Source of the DNA: Paragonimus westermani
Taxonomy: Eukaryota; Platyhelminthes; Trematoda; Plagiorchiida; Troglotrematidae
NCBI GenBank assembly: GCA_008508345.1
Contig: QNGE01002647.1
Location: forward strand, 4,333-68,332
DNA: 64,000 bases
Direction: 5' to 3'
Position 1 is the first letter of the stretch. Every line of letters begins with the position of its first letter. Position numbers and translations under genes: made by a program. Below are positions 35,447 to 48,485 of this stretch, piece by piece. A model generated the notes under the pieces. The model searched no databases and was not told where the DNA came from. It was given only the letters and a program-made list of their open reading frames with translations.

Positions 35447-38394
35447 GAATATGATAAAAAGTGTCGTACTTACATCGCATACAAACATCGGGTATCTCAA
35501 TGAGTCTATCATCAATTCGTGCTTAAACGTCAGACCTAGAGTGAAACTAGCGCGCACAATGAGCTGTGAATGTTCAGTTAATCTTGGCTACTAGAAGATT
35601 AAACATGGCGGAGAACTAGTCAAGCGGTTACTGAAAGTTCACTCACGAGTACAGGCGCACGAACGTTAAATTGGGTAGCTGGCTAACGACCTGGTGTAAG
35701 TTGGTCGGCGATCAGATAACGTTGCGGTTGGAAGAAAGAAGGAATGTTGTTCATTGAAGCACATATGAAAAGGATGAAGGTACACTGATGGTTGCCTCAA
35801 GCCCAGTATAACAGACACTGAAATGAAGACGTTCCGAACGGAAAGTACACTCTGTAGCTACGTTGATGAGTGTTTTGAACGACCAGACGTATCAGTTACG
35901 TTTCAACGTACGCGGCAGAAATAGACAGTTCAGTAGTTGAATGACTGAGTATGACTGAACGATTGCTCAACAGCATCGCTAAAACACATGAACATATAAC
36001 AGTGGTTGGTGCTTCACATTCCACAGCAACAGCTTTCCCCCGGTGGTCACAAAAACAACCGGTTAGTTGATGAGCAATGAAGAGAAAGGCATATGAAATG
36101 TTTCGCACTGAAGATGGTGAAGTAACGCGGTGAAAAAACATTGGCACATGGGAATGTTACAATCGTGAGTAAACCGTCAGTAAGTGCATTGAAACAAAAC
36201 AACGTCCTGTTGTCAGAGGTGACTTTCCTCTAAAATGGTTTGGGCGCGTACACAAAGTGAGCGACCGCCCGACGGAGGCTAAACGATGAAATCAAGGTGA
36301 AGCGATAGTAAGATAATTTGAACCACACCAGTCATTCCTTTTGGTCCGTAAATCTCAAAAAATATTCGCCAACCGATCTCAATTCTGGGGAGTAGCACTG
36401 TTTATCCCATACACATACAGCCGATGCATTCAAAAGTAGTCGTCATAATCCACCTCATCAAGTAAATTCTATCACACGCACACACAGATAGACTGCTGTA
36501 CCCCCTTCCCTAACACACACCGACTGATCATCGCGTTTCACTGGGTCAGACGCCGTAATTGGTAGTGTCTACTGATATAACCAGTGAAAATGTTCCAACC
36601 GTTTGTTGCCCAACGAAACATTCAATGACCACATAGTGAAATCACAATTGCTGCAAACGAAACCATGTAGAAATCCCACCGCCAACTTCATCAATTCGTT
36701 AACCTAGGATGCTTCCCTGAAGTTTAACAGTGATGTATATAAAAAGATTGAGAGAGTTGTACCACTTTACGGTTGAGAAACCTAATCACTCAGAATAGAA
36801 GACGTGAACCGTTCACAAATACTTGATCATTCACTTCTGCTTTCCATCGCCTCATCGGGTTAAGAAGAGGATCTTTGGTAGCGAGTATCAGGCGAGTTTC
36901 CTAGCTCAACTGCTAGGTATGCAGAGACCTGGATGGTTAGGCCGTGTACTAAAAATATCGGCCAATTGTGTAACACACTGAACATTGTATACGGATGCCG
37001 CGGCATACTAGTGTGACGTGGACAAACAATGGCTTGGGAAAAATGAAGTAAATTACCAAAGGCACAACCACTGTAGACCGACCTTGGCTTTAGGGCTGGG
37101 GCCCTCACAACTCACGGACGCGGTGGCTAGAGATGTCAGGAGAGATCACAGTTAATCAACGAGTGTGGTTGGTGTACGACAGAGCTACGTGTGAAGTAAA
37201 CGTAAGCATTGACGCAGAGAAGTGAGGGCCACCAGAAAGCCTTCGTGCTGATGAAGCCCAATTTTAATTTGCAGCTTAGTACTTTGTTTGCAAGGTGTAA
37301 ACGGCTGAATTTAGACATAGCCGACTGTTTTTAGCTGGATCTCATGGTGTTCTGTTTGTTCGTCTTCTAGTTGGGACTCACTCTTTTCTCTGTGGATGAA
37401 TGACAGTTAATCTCCAGTGTGAGTCACTGACGTAATACTGTCTGGGATGATGAATCACATGGCGTCATCTGTAGTACGGCATGAAAACTGACCAATGAGA
37501 TTAAACACGAATTGACCATTGGTATTTCGTACCCCAAGTCCATCAGTCTGGCACACATCTGTGTATCTCATTGGTCAACCTACAACTACCGCAGCGGTGC
37601 TGAGCTCGATGGGGAGCCGAGGTGCTGTTACCTGAAATGTTATCTAAGTTCGGGTAGTTTGACGATGTATCAAATAATCACATGGGACACTCGGTGTTGC
37701 TTTACGGATGCCAGAACGCGTTAATCCCCAAAAACGCGTATAAGGTATGAGCTTTCGGTCACGGCTGACTTGGCCTAGTTGCCCATATTAACAAAGTGAA
37801 AAATTCCAGTCTGTTTGCGCGTACTTCGGAATTCTTTGGTTTTGCGACTGATCACCGGGATAATAAAAATATACAGTTTACGTATGCTATTCCTCAACGA
37901 AGCATCAATCATCCAAGGTGGAAACTGATCGCGAGGTGACCGGGCAATGATGTGGTCACCGTTTGTGAAAGGTCTGACTAGTTCGCTAAAGCAAGGTCCA
38001 AAAATTCCTGATGCCAGACTGAGAACAGTGTGGCACGGCTCTATCTATTTAATTCCAAAAACACTTTAGTTTGTCAATTAATCCGTCAGTTCGTGTGGTG
38101 GTGTCAGCAACAACGACAACCCAAACCACAATAACAATGGGAAAGGTAAGAGCCAAAAATGTAGAATAGCCTAAGTGAAAGGAAGTTGAAAGTGTCATCA
38201 GCATTGCTCGTTGGTGGCTAGATTAGGGGGGGGGGGTATATTTGTAGGCACTAAGTCATTTGCAAATCAGCTGTATCTTTTATCTCAAGTCCGTGGACAA
38301 GTACTGATGTTGCGTACCAACTAGAACTTCGCAGATACTCAATCTGTTTCAAGTCCACGTAATTCTGTAAGACATGGTACTATAGGCAGTGTGC
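35447..38394. other. No recognisable feature
   Basis: Short open frames only; a run of 11 G occurs at 38226-38236. If the 32.4-kb candidate exon is real this is intron of the SH3BP5-like gene. Confidence 0.4.
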
Positions 38395-38496
38395 TTACTG
38401 GTCAAAATTCACCGGAGGCAAACGGATAGGCTTTGTGATTGTTGCCATTCGTCCGATGAACTTCGACCACACATCCTCCCATAGGAACGGCAGATG
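38395..38496 (-). CDS. Candidate alternative 3' exon of the SH3BP5-like gene
   Basis: Minus strand, after acceptor cgaatttcag, phase 0, open for 33 codons to TAA. The peptide begins HLPFLWEDVWSKFIGR. It is the nearest downstream open segment whose phase fits the exon at 39346-39756. It has no recognisable similarity to vertebrate SH3BP5 C-termini. An internal CCG/gtgaat donor would also let it splice in phase 0 to the serine-rich candidate at 32.8 kb. Confidence 0.3.
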   Translation of the reverse strand, partial: HLPFLWEDVWSKFIGRMATITKPIRLPPVNFDQ

Positions 38497-39345
38497 CTGA
38501 AATTCGGGGATACTAATTTATCTGAGAGTTGTACATTATTTACACTTACCAAATAAAGTGAAAGCACCTTGGACATTAATTGAATTTCTGTTAAAGGCAA
38601 TAGAAAATACGCCTGTCACCATTAACTCATGCACAGAGCGAAACTGAGGGAACAGGTGCAAAATATCATCCTCAGGAACAGTACGGTTAATGGAATTGGC
38701 ATAAAACAACAATGGCCAAGTTACGTTTCATTAACTGCACATTCCAAGAAAGTTTTGACTACCTAAGGGTTTTATGGACGTCTGAAGGTGAGTTGATTAA
38801 TATTTCTCTGGGCTTGAGCACAAGTCCGTCTACTTAACATATGTGTACACTCGAAAGGGTGTTGGATTTGTCGTAACGTGTTCATGAGAGATAAACTGTG
38901 TTGGTTAGCGTACAATCTTCTCAAGCTCCAGCAGAGTGAACTTATCGTTTATGTACTTTATTTTAACAAGTTGATGTACTCCTTCCTCATCATTTGTAAC
39001 ACCACTGATGATTCACGGAATACAGTTACACAGCCCCGCATTAATTTGCACATAATCTGTTGTGCGTACGCCACGTGTCTGCGGAATTTTCCTCAACGGG
39101 TAAGCCACCTTCAATTAGACACATTCTAGACACCAAAATCTCGATCGTACGTATTGTAAAAGCAAACACTGAGAACAAATTATGAGTATACCCGTCGCCC
39201 ACATCTGATTTCATTTGATTTGACATCCAGATACGCTCAAGTGCACACTTAAGAAAACAACATCTAAAATAAGCCAACATAACATTGTTAGCCGGTGACG
39301 GTAGTAGGATATAGCTATTAAGAAGAAACGAAAAATCCCACATAC

Positions 39346-39756
39346 ATGGAGCAAGCCGTCAACTAGCGGCACTGCACTAGGCTCTGAATTGCGCCGGCTA
39401 TCAGGTGATGAAAAATGCAACTCGCAACGAGTTGGGGATGGGTCACAGCAACTTGGGTCCGTCTTGAAGAATCCACGCGAAAACGAAGTAGTCGCCAACA
39501 CTGAAGTTGACTGGGGTGCGATCTCGTTAAGACAGTCCGAAGACTCGGCGCCAACGCCTTGACCACGAATTAGTGGTGGAGAACTCTCGGCTGACTTTTC
39601 GCCAACAAACTTGGCAACAGCTGTCAACTCTGGTAAACTTTGTCTGATGAGATGAAGTGACTCTGATATGTGTTCCAATTTCTTCATGGCCTCCGCGTAC
39701 ACCGACTTACACAGGTTGACCTTTTGCGTACAGACCTCAACGTGAAGTTTCGCATC
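39346..39756 (-). CDS. SH3BP5 (Sab)-family protein, exon with end of coiled coil and GVGAE motif
   Basis: Minus-strand exon from acceptor tacttaattcatctcag to donor gtatgt, 137 codons, phase 0 at both ends. It begins DAKLHVEVCTQKVNLCKSVY, then AEAMKKLEHISESLHLIRQS, matching the last coiled-coil segment of SH3BP5 (..Y..AL.NLE.ISDEIH.RR). About 45 residues later RGQGVGAES matches the short GVGAE block that follows the coiled coil in this family. SH3BP5/REI-1 proteins are guanine-nucleotide exchange factors for Rab11, and SH3BP5 is also known as a mitochondrial JNK-binding scaffold. The remainder (Ser/Pro/Cys-rich) is not conserved. The exon joins in phase to the microexon at 47462-47504. Confidence 0.8.
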
Positions 39757-42700
39757 CTGAGATGAATTAAGTAGAAATACACGATGACATAGGATAACTA
39801 AACGGTTTTCGGTGGTGCAACACATTTGCAGGCCACTTGCCGACTGAATTCTGGAACTGGAAAAACAAAAGACACGCTCACAGCATATCGTAAAATCTAG
39901 TAGTTCAGATGGTCAGAGTGAACAGGTTCACGGACCAACTCAACCTGTTTTCGAATAAAGAAGTGTTTGCCAATCACAACCCAGTATCAGTGGTTTTGAA
40001 TGAGAAAAGGGAGACGAAAAGTAATTTGGTCACCTAGTTTGATGATTCCACCTCATTAACAGCAGTATTCTAACGGCTACTGTATACACAGCAGAACATT
40101 GTCGTCACGATAGTGGTAATACCACAAAATAATTTATCCTAGGAGTAACTTCACCATAACGAACAACTTATGACAGCTACCAAATATCCGATCTATCAAG
40201 CAGTTTTTGAAAAACATAACCAAAATGATAGGCCAACTGTGTCGACAACCGTTTCCGGTCGTTATCATACGGCCCTTACAATGATGCGAGGTATGTGCTA
40301 GCAACGTATGATAATTAGGACAAATCATACAGGTCAATAAACTTCACTAACGGTTGAGATCCTAGTGAATATATGATAGTGACACACGGGTGTGCTACAA
40401 GATAGGTGCCCATAGATATCGAACGGTTCATGCTTGATCTGACGTATACATTACGATTCCTCTACCAATACGGGTCACAAAAGAAGCATGCAGTGAAGCG
40501 TACTGTATCACTCGGATACGGTAAATGTATATACTCTTAAAAACAACGATATTTATTAGCCGCAATGCACGTGAGAGAATAAGCTCAGTTTCTGTTGTTT
40601 TTTTTTCACCAACGTTTAACGAGGGGTCAGTGACGCGTTTCGAACACGAACGTAGTATGATCACCATACGCTCCATCGTGCACGTGTTGTTGCTTTTCCA
40701 ATTATGGAACGAAGCGAAGTGGAACCATAGGTAGCGTCATTAGTTGGGTACACGCTGGTAGGAGGGTTATTGAACCCTTCAGTCACTTAAAGTATGCGGA
40801 CACATTCTCGATCTCTGAAACATCGAATACATTAGCAAATAATTGACATTTATTTGTTGTCAAGATAAGACACAAAGATCATTCCGATGGTTTTTTGTGT
40901 TTCTCAACACAGCACCTAGCTAACGGGATACATGATCGCCAGAACCGCTTACTTGAACGGGCATGGCCGAACAATATTCATTCGGAAAATGCTCCGATTA
41001 ACAACTGCAATTAACATCATCCGTCACCCCCGATTATCTGTGGCTCTTTGTGAACACTGGTTACTTTCGTTCGATTACACCAAACCAAAGATAAAATGAT
41101 GATTTGTTCAGACCACACCTATGAACCAAACGTTGTTTTTCTCTCCACCATCATCGGTTTGGTTCCAAAAAAGCGACACATTTAAGTATGTGTAATGAAG
41201 AACAGACACACAAGACGAACTTAACTCAGCAAACCTATGAAGGTTCGAATCGGCGTACCGTAGTTACGTACAATGACACATTCAATGGCACATTGGGATC
41301 GACTGATATGTGATTCACTACGTGGGTTTCGCTAGAGTGAAAGCAAACATGCATGGAAATGGGCAGTTTGTTCGCTATAATCAGACTGACCATAGTGAAC
41401 AGTTTACACTAAGAATGCAATCAGGGACAGGAGACCAACTTCGTTGTGGTATCGTCCTAACATTGAAAGTATAATGACAGACAGCAAACGCAATGTAGTT
41501 CGCTGCTCCATCATTCACCTATAACCTGAAACAGTTGCTGAACCAGAATTTTGTGGCCCCTATTTGGCTATGTATTACCTTCACCTCTGTGTTTATCCAT
41601 CCTCATCAGTTCCATCTCGTTATGCGCCTATTTGACTCACTATAACGTAAAAGGACTGCTGGCTAATGATTATCATCTGACGGATTTGATGGAATGCGCG
41701 GATTAATTGTTCCTACCATGCTCCCAAGCTGTCAGATGTTTAAATCGCAGCGACAGTCGCCCATTTGCTCGATTTGTTCTCTGTTCGGTCGGATGTTGGT
41801 CAGTTGCTTGTTTTCCCGATAAGCGACATTCGCGAGTCCTCTGCATACTCTGAACCAGTTGGTGTTAGATAAAGATGAATTAGGAAAGAGCGTCGCTAAT
41901 AGTTGTGTTTCATGTGTTGTTACCAGGACTATTATTTAGTTTGTCGACTCTTGTTGAGCACTTGGAAGCTGAAGTTCTATGCATGATTTAACCGTTCATA
42001 ATGTTTTCGTCTAGATCACTCATTTGAATGTCAAACAGGTCCAGGTTTTCACAATGGCCGCTCACCAATCATTATCGCTACACAAATGCACCTCGTTTGG
42101 AATCATTCCGAAAATCAGACGATTATGTCGTGAACTACCTAGTGAAACAAAAATACACGTCCAACATTAAAAAGCTCGAATGACGCTGAAAAATCGATCT
42201 GTTACCGGTTTCCTTCGAATCAGATGAACAAACGGCAGAATACAATCAATCGCCAATGAGGCTCACATAAATCGAACAACCGAAAAGGTCACGCATCCAA
42301 AATTACAATCGTAACACGCACACCCATTAACGAACCGGGCCAGTCTGCGCGAGCGTAGACCAAGCGGATGCATACTACCAACACGACGATCGACCAGCTA
42401 ACATAACCGGGTGCACTGGAAACATTTTAGCGACATGTGACACCTCGAATGAAATCAGGTGAAGGTGACCAATGCAATCAATTTGTGCATAACAGAAAGG
42501 AAAGGTGAATGGAAGCACAAAACGTGCGCAACAGGCCGTGACCACACGACCTAACTCACAACATCCATGTGATAAAAGTCATATGCAGTTCCTAGAATAA
42601 CTAACAATATTGAAAGTTTAACAAATCCAGCTTCGTACTTATTCGTAATAAAAATTCGATGGTGAATCTTTGTCGTTAACTCGTCGCGAAGACCATACCT

Positions 42701-43490
42701 TGAAGGTTTAAATTCTGTATCATTTAACGGACAGCGAGGGCAATGAGGCGGTTTGGTAACGAATATCAAATATGAAACATCCACACTCTGAGCACATTAT
42801 CGTAATCCAGCTGGTAGAAAGTGGTGTATAGAGGCATGAGGTATCTCCTACCGGTTCATACCCGGATCTCCTCACAATGAACAAGCCTATTCCATCACTT
42901 AGCAGAAATATATCATCATGACAAGTTCAATGATCGCCTGACTGTTATCGTCGGACAAGTAGGGTCAGTTGGGGTAACGCATTATGAGTCGTTCGATTGA
43001 TTGAAATTACACTGATCAATTAAGACAAGAACAGCGGTTGTTAAAAGAAAATGAAAAAGACGTCAAACCAATTTGGAACACGAGTGCTATTCAAACCCAA
43101 ATTTTCAGCAACTGAGGGTGACATATTATGGTTTGTCACAGGTGAATTGTAAAGCTTCATAAAATTCTGACAGTTGGAAAGCTGAACTTATATAGACCTC
43201 ATAAGATCAGTTTATGCCAGTTTTCAGAGTCGACAAAACATTATACGACATGGGAATCACAGGTTTCTTATACTGCTATTTATAGCTAGCAGAAAAAGTA
43301 CACTCAAACACCCAGGTAAGCAAAGGCATGTAGGTAAACATGTTTTCCATAACTTAACTTAAAGCCAGCACAGTTATATAGGGAGGTGATGCAGTAAGAT
43401 CGAGATGTCAGTCGGACTTAACACCTTCATCCGCTGGTTTAACCGTGCAGGCCTGCCACTGATCCAGTTGATTTGAGGCCAAGGTAGGCG
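39757..43490 (-). other. Intron of the SH3BP5-like gene, no recognised insertions
   Basis: First part of a 7.7-kb intron. Only short open frames are present and I see no transposon motifs before the Penelope fragment that starts near 43.5 kb. Confidence 0.5.
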
Positions 43491-43499
43491 TTACGCCTA

Positions 43500-44500
43500 A
43501 ACAAACTGGCATTGGTCACACAATACTGGTTCAAGCAGCCAATAGCCTAGGCAATCTGGGTGATCTTTGATGAATTACCTGGCAATTGAAGAGCTTGAGC
43601 AGTGTTCACTTGACGCTCTCTTCCGACCAGCTCAGCAACCAATCGTGTTTTACCGTATCTCGACCAACGTGGGTGATGTTTCCAGATTTGCTCTGGAAGC
43701 TATCTTGATGATCGACCAATATAACCTGCTCCACAGGAACAAGTTAAATGAAGTCTGAACTGACAATCTGCCTTTGTTACATAAGCGGAGGCCTGAGGAT
43801 GTGATGAATTAGATACGATGCCCAAGTGCGTCACAGGTCCTGTCAACTGCTTTGCCGAGTCTATTTGTTAGCCATTCTGCAGCGCTGTCACTTTTGAACA
43901 CCACCCGGATAAACACGAGTTTCCTTCTTACGTCCTGCACTTCTGGTATAAATGGCATTGTGATCATGTTTCTAGTGGGAAATCGTTCAAGGTAACCGTT
44001 ATAATGGAGTACACTCCCTACGAACTTAAGCTCATTGTCCAACGCATCCGCTGAACAAGTTTTTATGTGCTCTGTCAGCAATACAGCACACCAGGCTTCA
44101 CTTTTGTTTTGAGAGCACAAATCTGTGGAACGTTGTGTAACGACTTGATCAGGTATTCATTCGAAAAATCCAGCGTTGAATAATATCGTTTATTCGTCTG
44201 TATAAATGGATCCCTAAGAGGCATGGCTGGCTTTCGGCCTCTTCTTCAAACGTAAACTTACTAGCCTGGTGTGTGTGATTGAACGTGTCGAATAGTGTGC
44301 ACAGATTAGTATCAGCGCTAGTGATGATAAACAGACCATCCACGAGTCGACCATACCAACTGAACTGGCCGATAGTGGATTGAAGCGCTGTGCGATCAAG
44401 CGGTCCTATGAAGATATCATCCAACAGAGGTTCAAGTGGTTTCAAGATCTCATTGACACGCCATCTGTCCGTCGACACAGCACGGCATGATTTCACTCCG
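43500..44500 (-). mobile_element. Penelope-like element: RT and GIY-YIG, degenerate
   Basis: Minus-strand frame 44496-44149 shows PLLDDIFIGPLDRTALQSTI and YGRLVDGLFII, where the YVDD catalytic motif of Penelope RT has decayed to LVDG, followed by SKFTFEEEAESQPCLLGI (compare FT.E.E..G.LPFLDV). The next frame, 44120-43809, has HYNGYLERFPTRNMI and FIRVVFKSDSAAEWLTNRL, the segment between RT and endonuclease. Near 43750-43700 TCSCGAGYIGRSSR gives the GIY-YIG core, interrupted soon after by a stop. It lies in an intron of the SH3BP5-like gene, in the same transcriptional orientation. Confidence 0.75.
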
Positions 44501-44559
44501 CTTGTTTACTTGGAAAGACACCGGCTGCCTGCAAAGTCTATGTGAATGCACAGAGTGTG

Positions 44560-44960
44560 ATTAAATGTGTGATGTTCAACTTGAAATTGGCCAAATCCCC
44601 CACTACTGATCAGTAATGTAGAAAATCGCCTAGCACGTTCAATCAGATCGGAGATTTTCACCTGTCTGGCAAATCCTAATCGCGGGCTCATCGATTAGAG
44701 TTAAGAGGAAAGTTACTGTCTGCTCTCGAGACGATCGCCCAACCTGATGATTGCTCGCATGCGGCAGCGGTTGAGCGTTCACATGTGATAATTCGATCGT
44801 GCCTGATGCGAGGTGAATGGTGCAGTGGTCAACACGGTTGCCTGATCGAAGTGTGATCGCAGTTCAAATGACACTCGTACACCGAATGTGTAACCGAGCA
44901 GAAGCCTCTTCCATCTCACCAACTTCTCGTAACCGACTACGGCTCTACTACATCCAATCT
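44560..44960 (+). mobile_element. tRNA-like SINE, copy 2
   Basis: A-box-like tggtgcagtggtcaacacgg (44819) and B-box-like cagttcaaatgacac (44860), preceded by the same conserved block as copy 1 (gagcgttcacatgtgataattcgatcgtgcc here). A further shared block (aaatgtgtgatgttcaactt, 44562) lies upstream and recurs at 46.7 and 47.0 kb. Confidence 0.6.
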
Positions 44961-46720
44961 CCAAAGCCTACCAGTTCATAAAACTAGTGTGTGAGTTTGT
45001 CCAATACGTCATATGATGAATTCGCATTGAAACACGGTAGTGAATTGGTAAGTGAATCGGCTTTAATCCGCTCGAAAAGCGATTGTCCTGTACAGTCTAC
45101 GAGATAAGTTTCAAATGATCTAATGCATAGAGAATATAAGTGTATCCACACAAATGGCTCACGGAACAAAATGTCGATATTCACTAACGCGCCGTTGCTA
45201 AAAACAACTAACCACGTCTGTGATTACGCGTTTGAGGCTGGATTCGACACTGAAATACCAGCACTGAGATTGAAGGAGCCTCTGCTCCGATTTATAACTT
45301 GCACAATCACAAGCTGCGCACCTTAAAGCAACAGGCTTTGTGTTCAACTCGCAAGTGTGACTGTTGCTCTGCGGTTTCATTTTACTGTTCTAACGTATTC
45401 CAGTTTCTTCGGCAAACCGGTTTGGCCTCATAGATAGACTGCGGTGTTCACAAGAAATGAAAAGCACTAGACTTTTGTATTACCTTGAATTCCATTCTAT
45501 ATTATCAGTTATTATTACATGGACAACACTCTAATCAAACACGATTTATAGTGACTGGCTGATGACAAAATAATTAGCATGCTTCTTTACCTTATCACAG
45601 CATAATCATCTACTCTACAACTGCACACGTTTCGTCCAACATACTACCTCAGTTTTCGTCACGTGATTAGATAAACTGGTCTGGTGTACTGCGACTCTCA
45701 ATCACACTCTATGCAAGTTAGTTTTAAAAAAATGGTGCTTATATGCAATCTGATTGCTTTTGTTCTAAATCATAAAGGTTGTAGTCACCATTACATTCAC
45801 AGTCTGAACATGTCAACAGTCGACGCTGACGTTATAAAACTCGTATAATAGAGGGTGTCTAAAACAAAACGTCTAGAAATATGAAAACAGAGGCAAGAAA
45901 AAGGAGAGCCGAATGAGCGAGGTCACTAAAACTGCTTGGAAATAACCGCGGTCGGTGTACAAACATACTGGAAACAACAACTGACCACAAGCAAGCAACT
46001 GGGTATGACATGATTACGTCTACCGACGTTCACACTGCTTCGCCTCATTATTCGTTCTTATGTCACAGACAGCCCTGCGAACGAACGGCAACATTTATGC
46101 CATTCAAACCGATTAGCTATCGACCTCACCTAAAGTCTTCAGTGAAATATTGGGCCAGTCCCAAGACCCTTGGCATGAGACAGCATGGCCTACTGTTGCC
46201 AGCCGTCTACGCGCGTCAAGATGGCGATCGAGTCATTTTCAGATTATTGTTCACGACTGGACAAAATTCGGCAGGAATGTGTATAAAGAGCATCATTTAA
46301 CAAACAATCCTCAGTGAACACGTCGCGGCATGATTCAAAATGGATACCAGGATGTCACTGTAAGTTTGGATGGTGTCCTTATTCTGGTCACCACCATCTA
46401 ACCCAGCGTTTGTAGGACTGCCGATGTGCTACATTAGCTCGACCGTATTGATCGGCAGCCAGGACAAACGCAAGCACTTTGGAAGGAGATTCGGTAAACA
46501 AGTAAGCAGATGTGGCAGCCTTGCCAGTACAATGCTCCTTGTTACGGAGACCGATTTAATAGAAAAAAATGGGAACTCGACAAGAGACATGATTTAACTA
46601 ATTACACTGATCGCTTCTAGACCAAGGGTCTATATGACGACCGTTCTTAAAACGTCCAACTACCAAATACCGTCAATCTTCTTGCTTCAAAAGGGCGAAC
46701 ACTGTACTAGTTCAGACCGA
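44961..46720. other. Intronic sequence without recognised features
   Basis: Short open frames only, including a 96-codon one at 46010-46300 with no motif. Assigned as intron because it lies between two exons of the SH3BP5-like gene. Confidence 0.45.
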
Positions 46721-47140
46721 AAATTTCAAGTTGAACATCATTCACACTTGATCGCAGCGTTCGCTTCAGACAGACTTTCCAGCCAGCCTCTTTGGAAAAG
46801 AAGCAGTAGACTCGAGTTTCGCTCTCATTAGAGCTCGTCAGTAGTGCATATCTTTGCCACGACCGGGATTTGCACTCCGGCCATTCCATCGTGAGGCAAC
46901 CTTGTTGACCACTGCGCCATTGACCTCACATAAGGCACGACCGAATTGCCAGATGTGAACGCCCAACCAATTTCGCTTGTGAACAATGATCAGGTTGCCC
47001 GATCGTCTGATTGCGAAGGCTGCGATCAAATGTGTGATGTGCAACTTAAAATCAACCAAATCCCCGACTACTCACCGGTAATCCGAAAATAGCAAGTTCT
47101 CAGGTCTCTAAGAAATGTTCGAGTGACGACCAGCTGCATA
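46720..47140 (-). mobile_element. tRNA-like SINE, copy 3, between inverted flanking blocks
   Basis: Reverse complement contains A-box tggcgcagtggtcaacaagg (46917-46898) and B-box-like gagtgcaaatcccggtc, the best-preserved of the three copies. A block containing tcacacttgatcgcagcg (46744) is present in inverted orientation at about 47020-47050, so the tRNA-like core sits between opposed copies of the same sequence. Confidence 0.6.
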
Positions 47141-47461
47141 AATCCAAGTCGCTTAGTCTCCCATGGAGTCAGAAATGGACCATGGGAAGATCGAACAATG
47201 AGTCGTCCCTGGCGAGTAAACAGTCGTCCAAAACTGCTAAACGAAACCAACACCCTCAAACATGAATATGTTCATTTATGGTTAACCAAAGAGAAATCCA
47301 CGATTGAATGCGATCATGCCGACTATCGATACGGATTCTCACAATCCGGTTTGACCATGATCACGATGCTAATTATTGATAAAACGGAATCGTTACGGGA
47401 GATGCAAATGGAGCATAAAGCCGACTAAAGACATGCGAACGCCTTAAGGATTTCTTCTCAC

Positions 47462-47504
47462 CTGCATGCGCTGGTCGAAAATCTGTTTGCTGACGAAGTA
47501 TGGA
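47462..47504 (-). CDS. SH3BP5-family protein, 43-bp microexon
   Basis: Between acceptor gataccccacag and donor gtgagaag on the minus strand, 43 bases with one leading base. That base completes the codon split by the exon at 54669-54799 (CG+T, Arg), and translation gives PYFVSKQIFDQRMQ, leading in frame into DAKLHVEV of the exon at 39756. SH3BP5 proteins have exactly S/A-R/K-PYFELKA...L at this point of the coiled coil, so the family motif is restored only when this microexon is included. Phase (2 in, 0 out), splice sites and homology all agree. Confidence 0.8.
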
Positions 47505-48485
47505 CTGTGGGGTATCAAACAAGAAAGATGAGGGAAAACACAAATGTAAGACACATCAAAGCTCACATGTGGTTTATAGAGAAAAGTAAGTTTTGAAGTT
47601 TTACATCACCGTAAAGTTGATGACTTACGATATAATGGACTACATGTCAAGGGGAAAGATGTACATCTTCAGATCGCCAAACAACGGAAATAAAGCAGGT
47701 TCAAATCCAAAGGTGGCAGGCGGTGTTACTATCCCTAAGCAAATTGGAGCTCTAGAGCCATGCCACAGCCTATAATATGCATCAGAAAATATCTGACATT
47801 TAAAGTAAGAAAACGTGAAGCTACTCGCTCGCGCAATCATTCGGCATAGTGTTATTCACCCTGTACGAACTGAAAATATTCTACGCTCCTGAATTTAGCC
47901 CACGTTCTCAAAGGCTCTGAATGCAACACAGCAACGTTGGAAAGCTCTCAAAAACCTGCTCTCACAACATGAAAAACTACTGTTTGAAACCAGCGCGTCC
48001 CCAGTTTGTGAAGAGTTAGGCGCTGTACAAAATCCTACTCATCATCACCACAGAAACCAATATATCACTGGGCCTCACTGACGCTTTACTGCCACACAAC
48101 CATGAAGAAAAAGCAAACCATGTACAGCAACAGAGAAGGAAAAACGAAGTGGACAGAAAGGCACCTAACTAATAAAAGCAGTTACGTCTATATTCAAACA
48201 TTCAACATCAAGGTGCCTATACCTTGCAAAGCAAACAAACAACCAAGCTGTAAGTGAAAGTAAGGCGTCGTCAGCAATACAGCTTTCTTATGACTTTCAT
48301 TACCCCGCGTCATTAAGTGCACTCACTTCACAGACAACTCGGACAAACCACGACAACATTCGCGCCAGTGAGTCAACACCTCATCATCCAAGTGTGCACC
48401 AACGTAAGCAGTTGACAAAAGAACTCGTCTGATAATCAGTACCAAACACCCGCTTCCTAACCTCTTCGTTGGTTATCAGCTGGTG
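47505..48485 (-). other. Intron of the SH3BP5-like gene
   Basis: No recognisable feature apart from AT-rich intronic sequence; a LINE fragment follows. Confidence 0.45.

Noticed and set aside
39211..39345. C-terminal extension of the open frame past the donor at 39345
   Set aside because: It encodes a hydrophobic run unlike the family and lies directly after a gtatgt donor, so it was treated as intron.
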